Positions 35,502-43,804 of a stretch of DNA of 64,000 nucleotides are shown in pieces. Position 1 is the stretch's first letter, and the number at the start of each line of letters is the position of its first letter. Below the pieces are notes generated by a model. It was not told where the DNA came from. It ran no database searches and saw only the letters and a program-made list of their open reading frames with translations. Both the position numbers and the translations under genes were made by a program. Source of the stretch: Acetobacterium fimetarium (GTDB taxonomy: Bacteria; Bacillota; Clostridia; Eubacteriales; Eubacteriaceae); assembly GCF_014284475.1 (NCBI RefSeq), contig NZ_WJBC01000011.1:1-64000 (forward strand), read 5' to 3'.

Positions 35502-35588
35502 ATGATGAACTGGAAAGGTGCTTTGGAATTGATTTTGGACAATCATTTTGACAAGGAAAGTATTGGCAGGAATGATCATGTCGGATAA
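35502..35588 (+). CDS. Possible 28-codon ORF overlapping the next gene
   Basis: An ATGATG start 5-8 nt behind a strong TGGGGGATGAT sequence opens a 28-residue frame that ends at 35588, 11 bases into the next gene. The peptide has no known match to my knowledge. It could couple translation to the GGDEF gene, whose own ribosome-binding site is weak, or be chance. Confidence 0.35.
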   Translation: MMNWKGALELILDNHFDKESIGRNDHVG

Positions 35589-36300
35589 AGATGCAAAAGA
35601 ACTGATTGATTATTTTAAGGCTCTGGTTGTTGATGGCAAGCTGGATCAGGCCCCACCAGAAAAATTCATTCAAAATCCTGATTTCCTGGAACTGGATAAA
35701 ACGATCAAATCGCTGCGAAATCCGGACCGAAAATTAAAAGAGGGACGAGAGCGATTGGAATCATTATTCCAAATCAGAGACACTTCGGAAATAAGAAGAC
35801 TGAAAGAAGAAATCAGCCGGATTTCCATTACGGATAAACTCACGCAGCTTTACAATCGGCAGAAAATTGATGAAATTCTGGAAATCGAAATGGACCGATC
35901 CGAAAGGACCAAGCGGCCATTTGCGGTGATGCTGTTTAATATTGACCTTCTAAAAATGGTGAATGAAACATATGGAAATCAGAGCGGCGATGCCGTCCTT
36001 GTGGAATGCGCGAATATGATCAAAGAGACGATCAGATCAACCGATTCAGTCGGGAGATGGAATGGCGAAGAATTTCTGATTCTGCTGCCGGAAACCGACA
36101 AAAATGGGGCCAGGTTATTGGCCGAAAAATTGCGAGCGCGCATCGATGATTACAGTTTTACGAAAGTTGGCAAGATGACTGCAAGTTTTGGCATTTCAGC
36201 CTATAAAAAGGATCTTTTACCAGCCAGCATTGTTGCCAGAGCGGATTCGGCACTGAGACAGGCAAAAGAAAAAGGGCGGAATCAGATAGAAATTTGCTGA
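35578..36300 (+). CDS. GGDEF-domain protein with a variant active site
   Basis: 240 residues from the ATG at 35578 (35572 is also possible). An N-terminal helical part (residues 1-75, predicted coiled coil) precedes a GGDEF domain (about 80-240) with DKLTQLYNRQK. The active-site loop reads RWNGEEF instead of GGEEF: the first Gly is Asn, so diguanylate cyclase activity is uncertain, though E in the third position is allowed. No membrane segment. Weak ribosome-binding site. Confidence 0.85.
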   Translation: MSDKDAKELIDYFKALVVDGKLDQAPPEKFIQNPDFLELDKTIKSLRNPDRKLKEGRERLESLFQIRDTSEIRRLKEEISRISITDKLTQLYNRQKIDEILEIEMDRSERTKRPFAVMLFNIDLLKMVNETYGNQSGDAVLVECANMIKETIRSTDSVGRWNGEEFLILLPETDKNGARLLAEKLRARIDDYSFTKVGKMTASFGISAYKKDLLPASIVARADSALRQAKEKGRNQIEIC

Positions 36301-36403
36301 GCGGCATATTTCCTTGAATGATGAGAAACAATGCATAAAACGTGCATGCAAAAAAAGTGTTCGCGATAACCCAACTGCCGATAAATAATTGAAGAAGGAG
36401 ATT

Positions 36404-37654
36404 ATGATGAAGCTTAGAAATTCAGTGATAGCCGGGCTGGTGGCCGCCAGCTTGTTTCTGCCGGGTTGTGAGAATCAGACTGCTGCCATACCGAAGCCTG
36501 ATGACAGCATCCTCAATTCTTTTCAGGATACCATGATTGCTAAAAACAACGATTTCGGTTTTAATCTTTATCGAGAACTCAGCAGTGGCGACGAAAATAT
36601 CATGATTTCGCCGGCCAGTATCGCCATGGCTTTAAGCATGACATATAACGGCGCTCAGGGAGAAACAAAAGCAGCGATGGCCAAGGTTTTAAAAATAGAG
36701 GGCGATGATATTGACGCAGTGAATGCGAATAATCTGGCGCTGCTTTATTTTTTGAGCACGGCGGATCCCAAGGTGACGCTGAGCATTGCCAATTCGCTCT
36801 GGCTGAATCAGGCGCTTGAATTCGATTCGAAGTTTAAAAGCAGGACCGAAAAATTCTATCTGGCTTCCGCTCAGGAGATGGACTTTGACAAGTCCAATGC
36901 TGCCGACATGATCAACAGCTGGGTCAAGAAAAAGACCCAGGGTCTGATTAGCGAAATTGTGGCGGCCCCAGTCGATCCGTCAAGTGTTCTGTTTCTGATC
37001 AATGCTGTGTATTTCAAGGGGCAGTGGACGCACCCGTTTAATAAGGACTTGACCACCGATCAGACTTTCCATACCCAGGCTGGTCAGGCGGTGACGGTCC
37101 CGATGATGGTTCAGAGTGGTTCTTTCGAGTATTTCAGCGGCCCGGGCTTCCAGTCGCTGCGCCTGCCATACGGTCAGGAAGACCGATTGGCGATGGTTCT
37201 TTTTCTGCCGGCTGAAGACAGCAGTCTGGAACAATTTCAGAGCCAGCTCAACATGGAAAACTGGGCCGCCTGGCTTTCATCTGGTGAGAAAAAACAGGGA
37301 ACGATTATGCTGCCGCGGTTTACCATGGAGTATGAAACGTCTTTAAATCAGGCCTTGAAAAATTCAGGCATGGCGATTGCCTTTGAAGGTGACAAGGCAG
37401 ATTTCTCCGGTATGGTAACCGGAGCTTCCGGAAAGAATGTTTTTATCAGTGAGGTCAAACATAAAACATTTCTTCAGGTGGACGAAGCGGGCACTGAAGC
37501 GGCAGCGGTTACTTCGGTTGGAATAACGGCGACCAGTATTCCGGAGTACGATTTCGAACTGAATTTCAATCGCCCCTTCTTTTACGCGATTCAGGACAGC
37601 AAAACCGGCGCGATTCTTTTCATGGGAGCTGTCATCGACCCGAGTGCAGAGTAA
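36404..37654 (+). CDS. Serpin (lipoprotein) serine protease inhibitor
   Basis: A complete serpin of 416 residues. Residues 1-23 form a signal peptide ending in a lipobox (LPGC), so it should be lipid-anchored outside the cell. The serpin fold starts near residue 45 with FGFNLYRELS and shows NIMISPASIAMALSMTYNGAQGETKAAM near 66. The reactive-centre hinge is AGTEAAAVTS near residue 366; by alignment to alpha1-antitrypsin the scissile bond would be Thr-Ser. The final FNRPFFYAIQD and GAVIDP are standard. Start behind AAGGAG. Confidence 0.92.
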   Translation: MMKLRNSVIAGLVAASLFLPGCENQTAAIPKPDDSILNSFQDTMIAKNNDFGFNLYRELSSGDENIMISPASIAMALSMTYNGAQGETKAAMAKVLKIEGDDIDAVNANNLALLYFLSTADPKVTLSIANSLWLNQALEFDSKFKSRTEKFYLASAQEMDFDKSNAADMINSWVKKKTQGLISEIVAAPVDPSSVLFLINAVYFKGQWTHPFNKDLTTDQTFHTQAGQAVTVPMMVQSGSFEYFSGPGFQSLRLPYGQEDRLAMVLFLPAEDSSLEQFQSQLNMENWAAWLSSGEKKQGTIMLPRFTMEYETSLNQALKNSGMAIAFEGDKADFSGMVTGASGKNVFISEVKHKTFLQVDEAGTEAAAVTSVGITATSIPEYDFELNFNRPFFYAIQDSKTGAILFMGAVIDPSAE

Positions 37655-37717
37655 GAAAATAAATCAAGATTTCTGATGGCAGTACCACCATTGTAAAGGC
37701 CATTGAATGAACGAGCC

Positions 37718-37762
37718 ACCGCTGGTCAGAGGTCATCCTGATCAGCGGTAAAATATTTTTTG
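37718..37762 (+). terminator. Terminator of the serpin gene
   Basis: ACCGCTGGTCAG (37718-37729) pairs with CTGATCAGCGGT (37738-37749) with one G-U pair; AAAATATTTTTT follows. The remaining bases to 37945 show no gene. Confidence 0.75.
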
Positions 37763-37945
37763 AGGCACCAGCAGCATTTCGTTTCAGCGGAAAAACCGTC
37801 GTAATTGTTTTAAAAAAAGTTGTAATTTTTCATAATAAAAAGTAATATAAAGGTTAGCAGTTTATTATCTCAATCAGTAAACAGAAAAAGCAGGCTTACG
37901 AAGAGATTAAAGACGTTATTAATAAAGACAAAAGAGAGGGAAAAA

Positions 37946-38779
37946 ATGGGATTTATAGAAATTTTGAAGGCCATACTTCTGGGCGTCGTAGAAGGGGTAA
38001 CCGAGTGGCTGCCGATCAGCAGTACCGGACATATGATTTTAGTCGACGAGTTTGCAAAACTGAACATGTCTGACGCGTTTATTGACATGTTTCTCTACGT
38101 CATTCAATTGGGCGCAATTTTAGCAGTTGTGTATATTTTTTGGCATAAGCTGGTACCATTTTCATACAAAGACAATAAAATAATGATTAAGAAACAGACG
38201 ATGATTCTCTGGTCAAAAATTATCGTCGGCTGTCTGCCGGGATTCCTGGTTTATTTACTTTTTGACGATATTGTCGATCGATTATTTATGAATCCGTTGA
38301 CGGTTGCCGCAATGCTGATCCTGTATGGTGTTCTTTTCATCGTGATCGAAAATTACAACAAACACCGCCAACCGGAAGTTGTTAAACTGTCGCAGCTCAG
38401 CTATAAAACAGCCCTGCTGATCGGGGCATTTCAGGCCTTGTCGATCATACCCGGGACTTCCCGTTCCGGCGCGACGATTATCGGCGGGATGATTCTGGGA
38501 ACCTCCCGGTCGATTGCGGCAGAATATACCTTTTTTATGGCCGTGCCGGTTATGTTTGGCATCAGTCTGTTGAAAATCATCAAATTCGGACTTGTCTTTA
38601 CTGGCTGGGAAGTAGTCATTCTGCTGGTCGGAATGGTAACGGCTTTTGTGACTTCGATACTGGCAATCAAATTTTTAATGACCTATATCAAGAAGCATGA
38701 CTTCAAGGTTTTTGGCTGGTACCGCATTGCTTTAGGGGTGATCGTGATTGCCTATTTCTTAATCTCCGGGGGACTATAA
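37946..38779 (+). CDS. uppP: Undecaprenyl-diphosphatase (BacA/UppP)
   Basis: Dephosphorylates undecaprenyl pyrophosphate to recycle the cell-wall lipid carrier; confers bacitracin tolerance. 277 residues, about eight membrane helices. The two signature motifs are present: [20 protein letters not shown] near residue 13 with catalytic Glu and Ser, and [14 protein letters not shown] near 169 with the catalytic Arg. Start behind GAGAGGG. Monocistronic. Confidence 0.95.
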   Translation: MGFIEILKAILLGVVEGVTEWLPISSTGHMILVDEFAKLNMSDAFIDMFLYVIQLGAILAVVYIFWHKLVPFSYKDNKIMIKKQTMILWSKIIVGCLPGFLVYLLFDDIVDRLFMNPLTVAAMLILYGVLFIVIENYNKHRQPEVVKLSQLSYKTALLIGAFQALSIIPGTSRSGATIIGGMILGTSRSIAAEYTFFMAVPVMFGISLLKIIKFGLVFTGWEVVILLVGMVTAFVTSILAIKFLMTYIKKHDFKVFGWYRIALGVIVIAYFLISGGL

Positions 38780-38991
38780 ACCGGGATTGCCTGGCCGGTT
38801 ATGGTGATCCGGCTGTTGCATAGCGACGCATCGCACCGGGACAGAAACCGGAAAAGCTGATGGCGGCAGGCGCATTTAAGCGGCAGAGATACAAAAAAGT
38901 CGCTTTAATGAAATAAATAGTTCATTTAAAACCGCTCAAGAACATGATAAAATGAATTAAATTTATCTTGTGGGAAAAAGCGGGGGAAACG

Positions 38992-40302
38992 ATGTCATAC
39001 AAAGATTTGAATCCGGAGACGGTCATCGCGTACATAAAAACAAATACCGATATATTTCCGGTCGACGCGAAGCTTGCTGTCTACGAGTTCGGTTCGGATG
39101 AAGAGACCGATGGCGATGGCTTTGTCAATCATCTCTATCGCGTTTCCGATGAAACCGGGAAATCAGTTGTGCTAAAACAGGCCAAACCCTATATGCGTAT
39201 TTTTGGAGAAGAGGCCAAACTGACGCCCCGGCGTAATCAAATGGAAGCAAAAGTGATTCAGCTGCGGGCCGCCATCACGCCGGAATATATACCGGAAATG
39301 TATCATGCTGATGCGAATAACAATCTGTTCATCTATGAAGACTGCGGCCGCCTGAAAATCATGCGCTTTGAGCTGATCAAGGGGAAATCCTTTCCGGAAT
39401 TTCCGAAAAAAATTGGCGCATTCATGGCAAAATCCAATTTCTATACGTCAGAGATTTATCTCGATCAGATCGCGCACAAAGCCCTGGAGTGCACGTTTAT
39501 GAATCCCGAGATGCGTCATATCATGGAAACGATTCTTTTCGTCAAACGGTTTGATGAAGATGATACCTTCCGCCTGGCCGAGGTGGATCCCAATCATGTG
39601 GCGATGACGGAATTATTCTGGGATAAACGGGAAGTACGGGTGGAGCTCTTAAAGCTGCGCGGAATCTTCATGAAACGAAGCGAATGTCTGGTTCATGGTG
39701 ATCTGCACACCTCCAATATCATGGTTGATGAAAACGAAATGAAGGTCATCGATATGGAGTATACTTTCATGGGACCGACATCATCGGATAGCGGATATCT
39801 GGTTGGCAATCTGATCTATGCCTACATTGCCTGGTTTCATCACAGCGACGGAACCAGGCAATCCCGAAAAGCCTACCGTAAAGAAATTCTGGGCTATATC
39901 AGAGACCTGATTAATGAATATCAGCGCGTTTATTGTGCATGCTGGGACAAGGATGCCAAACCGCTATACCGGGAATACACCGAATACCGGGAGGCAATTC
40001 TCAAAAATTATCTTAAAGAAGTGTGCGGCTTTGCCGGCTGCCAGATCATCAGCCGGGTTGGCGGGCTGATTGGCCTTCCCGATTTTGATACATTGAAGAA
40101 TCCGGTCAGCCGTAATTGTGCGAGACGTCTGTCACTGCTGATTGCGGATGAGCTGATCATGAAGCGTGAAACCGTCGAAAACACGGATGATATAATTGCT
40201 ATCATCGTCACGATTACCTACCGCTATTTCGATGTGATGAAGGCGTTAAAAGGCCGGGATTTATCGGGAATTCAGGCGCAACAAAAAACGGTTCCGGAAT
40301 AA
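38992..40302 (+). CDS. 5-methylthioribose kinase-like phosphotransferase
   Basis: A 436-residue APH-fold kinase. Its layout follows MtnK: GFVNHLYRV for nucleotide binding near residue 43, VLKQAKPYMRIFGE near 61, the catalytic HGDLHTSNIM near 238 and IDMEYTFMGP near 257 in place of the usual IDPEFAFYGP, and a C-terminal GFAGCQIISRVGGL near 348. It likely phosphorylates methylthioribose or a related deoxyribose on C1. MTR derives from the methylthioadenosine released by SpeE. No MtnA isomerase is adjacent, so it is an orphan. ATG at 38992 behind GGGGGAAAC. Confidence 0.82.
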   Translation: MSYKDLNPETVIAYIKTNTDIFPVDAKLAVYEFGSDEETDGDGFVNHLYRVSDETGKSVVLKQAKPYMRIFGEEAKLTPRRNQMEAKVIQLRAAITPEYIPEMYHADANNNLFIYEDCGRLKIMRFELIKGKSFPEFPKKIGAFMAKSNFYTSEIYLDQIAHKALECTFMNPEMRHIMETILFVKRFDEDDTFRLAEVDPNHVAMTELFWDKREVRVELLKLRGIFMKRSECLVHGDLHTSNIMVDENEMKVIDMEYTFMGPTSSDSGYLVGNLIYAYIAWFHHSDGTRQSRKAYRKEILGYIRDLINEYQRVYCACWDKDAKPLYREYTEYREAILKNYLKEVCGFAGCQIISRVGGLIGLPDFDTLKNPVSRNCARRLSLLIADELIMKRETVENTDDIIAIIVTITYRYFDVMKALKGRDLSGIQAQQKTVPE

Positions 40303-40320
40303 CCATTAAGAATAGTATTT

Positions 40321-40372
40321 AAACAGCCCTGATGTTTTTTGTGCCAAGAAAAGACGCGGTGCTGTTTTTTTT
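40321..40372 (+). terminator. Probable terminator after the MtnK-like gene
   Basis: AAACAGC (40321-40327) pairs with GCTGTTT (40361-40367), and eight T residues follow. The loop is long, so it is of medium strength. Confidence 0.55.
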
Positions 40373-40432
40373 CATTATAATAGGGTAAAATAATCACATA
40401 GGAAACAGAATTAACACGAGGAGGCAATAATC

Positions 40433-40852
40433 ATGAGAAAGAGAAAAATTACAGCCTATTTAATAATCATCAGCGTTCTGATGGTTTCGTTATTATTTAT
40501 GGGAGCAAGCTGCAGCAGTACGACGGCGAACGTAAGCAATGCAGTCATGACGACCGGGATTGACGACAATTATGCGCCCATTGATAATGTGACTGAATTT
40601 GCGGTAAATACCGACGTCTATGTGGCGGCAGATTTAAAGAATGCACCAGACGATACGAACATCACCTTTATCTGGTATTATGAAGGACAGCAATTGGCTA
40701 CGAAAACCATATCAAATGGGGAAGTCAGCGATGCACCCCTGGCCGGTTATTTGCCGGCAGACTTTATGTCACAACCGGGAAATTATTCCGTGGAAATCTA
40801 TATTGATGATCGGGATAAACCGGACACAGTCAATCAGTATACCGTTAAGTGA
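40433..40852 (+). CDS. Small exported protein of unknown function
   Basis: 139 residues with an N-terminal signal segment (Lys/Arg then a hydrophobic stretch, residues 7-26) ending in GASCSS. The Cys suggests a lipoprotein, but the residue at -3 is Gly, so the lipobox is weak. The mature part (residues 50-139) is beta-rich and looks like one Ig-like domain, with FIWYYEGQQLATKTI and PGNYSVEIYIDDR. AGGAGGCAA lies before the ATG; its own terminator follows. Function unknown. Confidence 0.78.
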   Translation: MRKRKITAYLIIISVLMVSLLFMGASCSSTTANVSNAVMTTGIDDNYAPIDNVTEFAVNTDVYVAADLKNAPDDTNITFIWYYEGQQLATKTISNGEVSDAPLAGYLPADFMSQPGNYSVEIYIDDRDKPDTVNQYTVK

Positions 40853-40869
40853 AGCGAAGGATAAATAAC

Positions 40870-40912
40870 GAAAAAGTGCAGCCGATATTACAGCCGCACT
40901 TTTTCTTTTTTT
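40870..40912 (+). terminator. Terminator of the small exported protein gene
   Basis: GAAAAAGTGC (40870-40879) pairs with GCACTTTTTC (40896-40905), then TTTTTTT. The A-rich side allows it to work in both directions. Confidence 0.85.
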
Positions 40913-40943
40913 GGGTATTTTGCTGGGAACAAAATGTTCTAGC

Positions 40944-40988
40944 GAAAATATTTTCACTATTGTTAATAAATAGCACGCGAAGTATAAT
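40944..40988 (+). promoter_or_regulatory. SorC-gene promoter with shared motif (copy 1)
   Basis: Promoter TTGTTA (40960-40965), 17 bp, TATAAT (40983-40988). A 12-bp palindrome GAAAATATTTTC (40944-40955) ends 4 bp before the -35. The stretch 40944-40968 matches 46515-46539 at about 21 of 25 positions. Candidate binding site of the downstream SorC regulator. Confidence 0.7.
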
Positions 40989-41121
40989 CACAATAAAAAC
41001 AGCATTTGAATAACCTCATAACAAAAGGGTAATAATTTGTATAATTGTTATCAAAACGGCTTTTGAAATTTACATAAAAAAAAATAAATGCTTATTTGAG
41101 CAGATAAGAAGAAGGGTGATT

Positions 41122-42144
41122 ATGGAACCTGAAGTATATAATCAATCAAATTTTGCAATTTCGAAAGCGGCATATCTGTATTATATAAAAAATGAGTCGC
41201 AGACTGAAATCGCTAAAAAGATGAACATATCCGTCACAACGGTGTCCCGGCTGATCAAAAAAGCCCGGGAGGAGAAAATTGTCGAATTCGTCATTCGCGA
41301 TCCTTATATTGAATGCATGCATCTGGAAGAAGAGCTGCTCAATACATTCGGATTAAAGGATGTGATTATTGCCCCGAACGATTTTTTGAATCATGTCGAT
41401 GATGCCAAAAATACGGCTGAGTCGGTCAAGAAACTGGTAGCCCTGGAAGGCGCCAGGTATTTGCAGCGGATTATTACAAAGAATGACGTGCTGGGCATTA
41501 CATGGGGGACAACGATGTATTACCTGATTCATTATTTGAATCCCTGTCAAAAAGTTGACGCGGCCTTCGTTACCCTGCATGGGAGTATCGCGTTCTGCGA
41601 TTCGGAACTCGATGTCAGAACCCTGGCGTCGAGAATGGCCATGGCATTCGGCGGCAGGCAATACTATCTTTTGACAGAAGCGCTGCTGAGCAGCAAAGAA
41701 ACAGCTGATTCAATCAGAAACGAAAAAAACACCAAAGCGGTTTTTGATATGTTTGATAAAGTTACCATTTCCATCAACGGAATCGGATCGATGTATCCGA
41801 ACCTGAGTTCAGTCCTGGCCGGCAGAGACTATCTGTCAGAAGAGGAGCTGAAAAATCTGCAAAATCAAAATGTATACGGTGACATCGCCCTGAGATTTAT
41901 TAATGGCCAGGGCGAGGAATGCGGCGGCGAATTAAGGGACCGGACCATTGCGATTGAGCTGGATAAATTCAAGAAAATAAACACTAAAATTACGATTGCT
42001 TCCGGTGAACACAAGGCTCACACGATTCTTTCAGTACTGAAAGGCAAACTGGTGGATGTTCTGATCATCGATTATGCGCTGGGACTGGAAATCATGAAAC
42101 TGCACCGAAAAGAAAATGAAACAGAAACACAGGGATCATTATAG
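41122..42144 (+). CDS. SorC/DeoR-family sugar-responsive transcriptional regulator
   Basis: 340 residues. The N-terminal helix-turn-helix (residues 22-50) contains SQTEIAKKMNISVTTVSRLI; the rest is a SorC sugar-binding domain that senses phosphorylated sugars (ITWGTTMYYL near 125, INGIGSMYP near 218, GDIALRFING near 254). It is the first gene of a set with an FGGY kinase, oxidoreductases, a cupin and a RuBisCO-like protein, and is their likely regulator. ATG at 41122 behind GAAGGGTGA. The ligand is unknown. Confidence 0.92.
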   Translation: MEPEVYNQSNFAISKAAYLYYIKNESQTEIAKKMNISVTTVSRLIKKAREEKIVEFVIRDPYIECMHLEEELLNTFGLKDVIIAPNDFLNHVDDAKNTAESVKKLVALEGARYLQRIITKNDVLGITWGTTMYYLIHYLNPCQKVDAAFVTLHGSIAFCDSELDVRTLASRMAMAFGGRQYYLLTEALLSSKETADSIRNEKNTKAVFDMFDKVTISINGIGSMYPNLSSVLAGRDYLSEEELKNLQNQNVYGDIALRFINGQGEECGGELRDRTIAIELDKFKKINTKITIASGEHKAHTILSVLKGKLVDVLIIDYALGLEIMKLHRKENETETQGSL

Positions 42145-42197
42145 AAAGAAATGCTAACCATTGCATTTTTAATAAAAGAAAAGGTGGTAAGAAACGA

Positions 42198-43700
42198 ATG
42201 AAGGAGTATATTTTAAGTATTGATCAGGGCACTACCAGTATCAGAGCAATTTTCTTTAATCATGACGGAGACATTGTCAGTGTGTTTGCCAAGGAATTCA
42301 GTCAATTTTATCCAGCTTCAGGATGGGTAGAACAGGATCCGCTGGAAATGTGGTCCGTTACGATAGAAGTCATCGAGAAAGCAATGAAAAAATCGAACAT
42401 TAAAGAAGAAGAAATCATTGCAATCGGTATCACAAACCAGCGAGAAACGACAATCGTCTGGGATAAAAATACCGGCGAACCTGTTTACAATGCCATCGTA
42501 TGGCAGGACAGAAGAACCGCAGAATATTGCGATCAGCTGAAGGCCGACAATCCGGAAATCGAAGCAGTGGTTAGGAATAAAACGGGATTGATGATCGATT
42601 CCTATTTCTCAGGAACAAAAATCAAGTGGATCCTCGACAATGTTGAAGGCGCCAGGGAAAAAGCAGAAAACGGCAGTTTGCTCTTTGGTAATGTTGACGC
42701 CTGGATTATGTGGAATCTGACCGGCGGGAAAGTCCATGCGACAGATTACAGCAACGCTTCCAGAACCCTGATCTTCAATATTAATGAACTGAAATGGGAT
42801 GAAGAACTGTTGAAAGTTTTGAACATACCAGCAAGCATATTGCCAAAAGTTCAGGAAAGCAGTGGCATTTTTGGCACGACCGCCAAAATCTTCAATCGGG
42901 AAATCCCCATTGCCGGTGATGCCGGTGATCAGCAGGCCGCGACATTTGGGCAATGCTGTTTTGAAAAAGGGATGGCAAAATTCACCTATGGGACGGCGGG
43001 CGTTATGACCGTGAATATTGGTGATAAGCCGTTCTTGTCAAACAACGGACTGACGACCACCATCGGTTGGGGACTCAATGGAAAAGTGGAATATCTGCTG
43101 GAAGCGGTGGCTTTTTCAGCCGGATCGGCCATCCAATGGCTTCGCGATGAGATGGACATGCTCGATGAATCTCCGGATTCCGAATATTTTGCAATGAAAA
43201 CCAAAGACAGCAACTGTGGGGTTTATTTCGTCCCGGCATTTACCGGGTTATGCGCGCCGTATTGGAATTCCTATGCAAGAGCATCAATCGTTGGGATTGA
43301 AAGAGGAACGACCAAGAATAATATCATCAGAGCCGTCCTGGAATCACTGGGCTATCAGACAAGAGATATGTTTGATGCGTTTTCTCAGGATTTGGGCGAA
43401 CGATTGTCAATCCTGAAAGTGGACGGGGGCGCCTGCAACAATAACTTATTGATGCAGTTTACCGCGGATATTACCAATGTTGATATTGAAAGACCGGACA
43501 ATACCGAGACCACTGCCGCAGGCGCTGCCTATTTAGCAGGTCTGGCTGTTGGCTTCTGGAAAGATCAGGCTGAAATCGTCAATAAGCGAACCGTCGATCG
43601 GGTTTTCGAACCGAAGATGGATGAGGCCGTCCGGGAAGATCTTTATAAAGGCTGGAAACGCGCAATCAGATCAACCCTCGAATGGGCAAATGACCGATAG
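42198..43700 (+). CDS. FGGY kinase, glycerol kinase-like with changed substrate pocket
   Basis: 500 residues, full-length and close to GlpK: SIDQGTTSIRA at residues 7-17, substrate-contacting Arg82/Glu83, Trp102, Tyr136 and Asp244/Gln245 all present, and VDGGACNNNLLMQF near 410. However, the glycerol-contacting Phe of E. coli GlpK (Phe270) is Val here, in a changed stretch YGTAGVM, and GAPYWD reads CAPYWN. The substrate may thus be another polyol or ketose. It would be automatically named glpK. Start behind AAGGTGG. Followed by a GlpA-like dehydrogenase, a kinase plus FAD-dehydrogenase order also seen in erythritol use. Confidence 0.9.
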   Translation: MKEYILSIDQGTTSIRAIFFNHDGDIVSVFAKEFSQFYPASGWVEQDPLEMWSVTIEVIEKAMKKSNIKEEEIIAIGITNQRETTIVWDKNTGEPVYNAIVWQDRRTAEYCDQLKADNPEIEAVVRNKTGLMIDSYFSGTKIKWILDNVEGAREKAENGSLLFGNVDAWIMWNLTGGKVHATDYSNASRTLIFNINELKWDEELLKVLNIPASILPKVQESSGIFGTTAKIFNREIPIAGDAGDQQAATFGQCCFEKGMAKFTYGTAGVMTVNIGDKPFLSNNGLTTTIGWGLNGKVEYLLEAVAFSAGSAIQWLRDEMDMLDESPDSEYFAMKTKDSNCGVYFVPAFTGLCAPYWNSYARASIVGIERGTTKNNIIRAVLESLGYQTRDMFDAFSQDLGERLSILKVDGGACNNNLLMQFTADITNVDIERPDNTETTAAGAAYLAGLAVGFWKDQAEIVNKRTVDRVFEPKMDEAVREDLYKGWKRAIRSTLEWANDR

Positions 43701-43804
43701 AATGAGCAATAACTAAGCTGACCATCAGGGCCGCGCTTGTGATCGTGTTGATGCAGGCGCACCCTGAAATAATATTTCTACAAATAGAATTTGGAGGTGA
43801 CACC

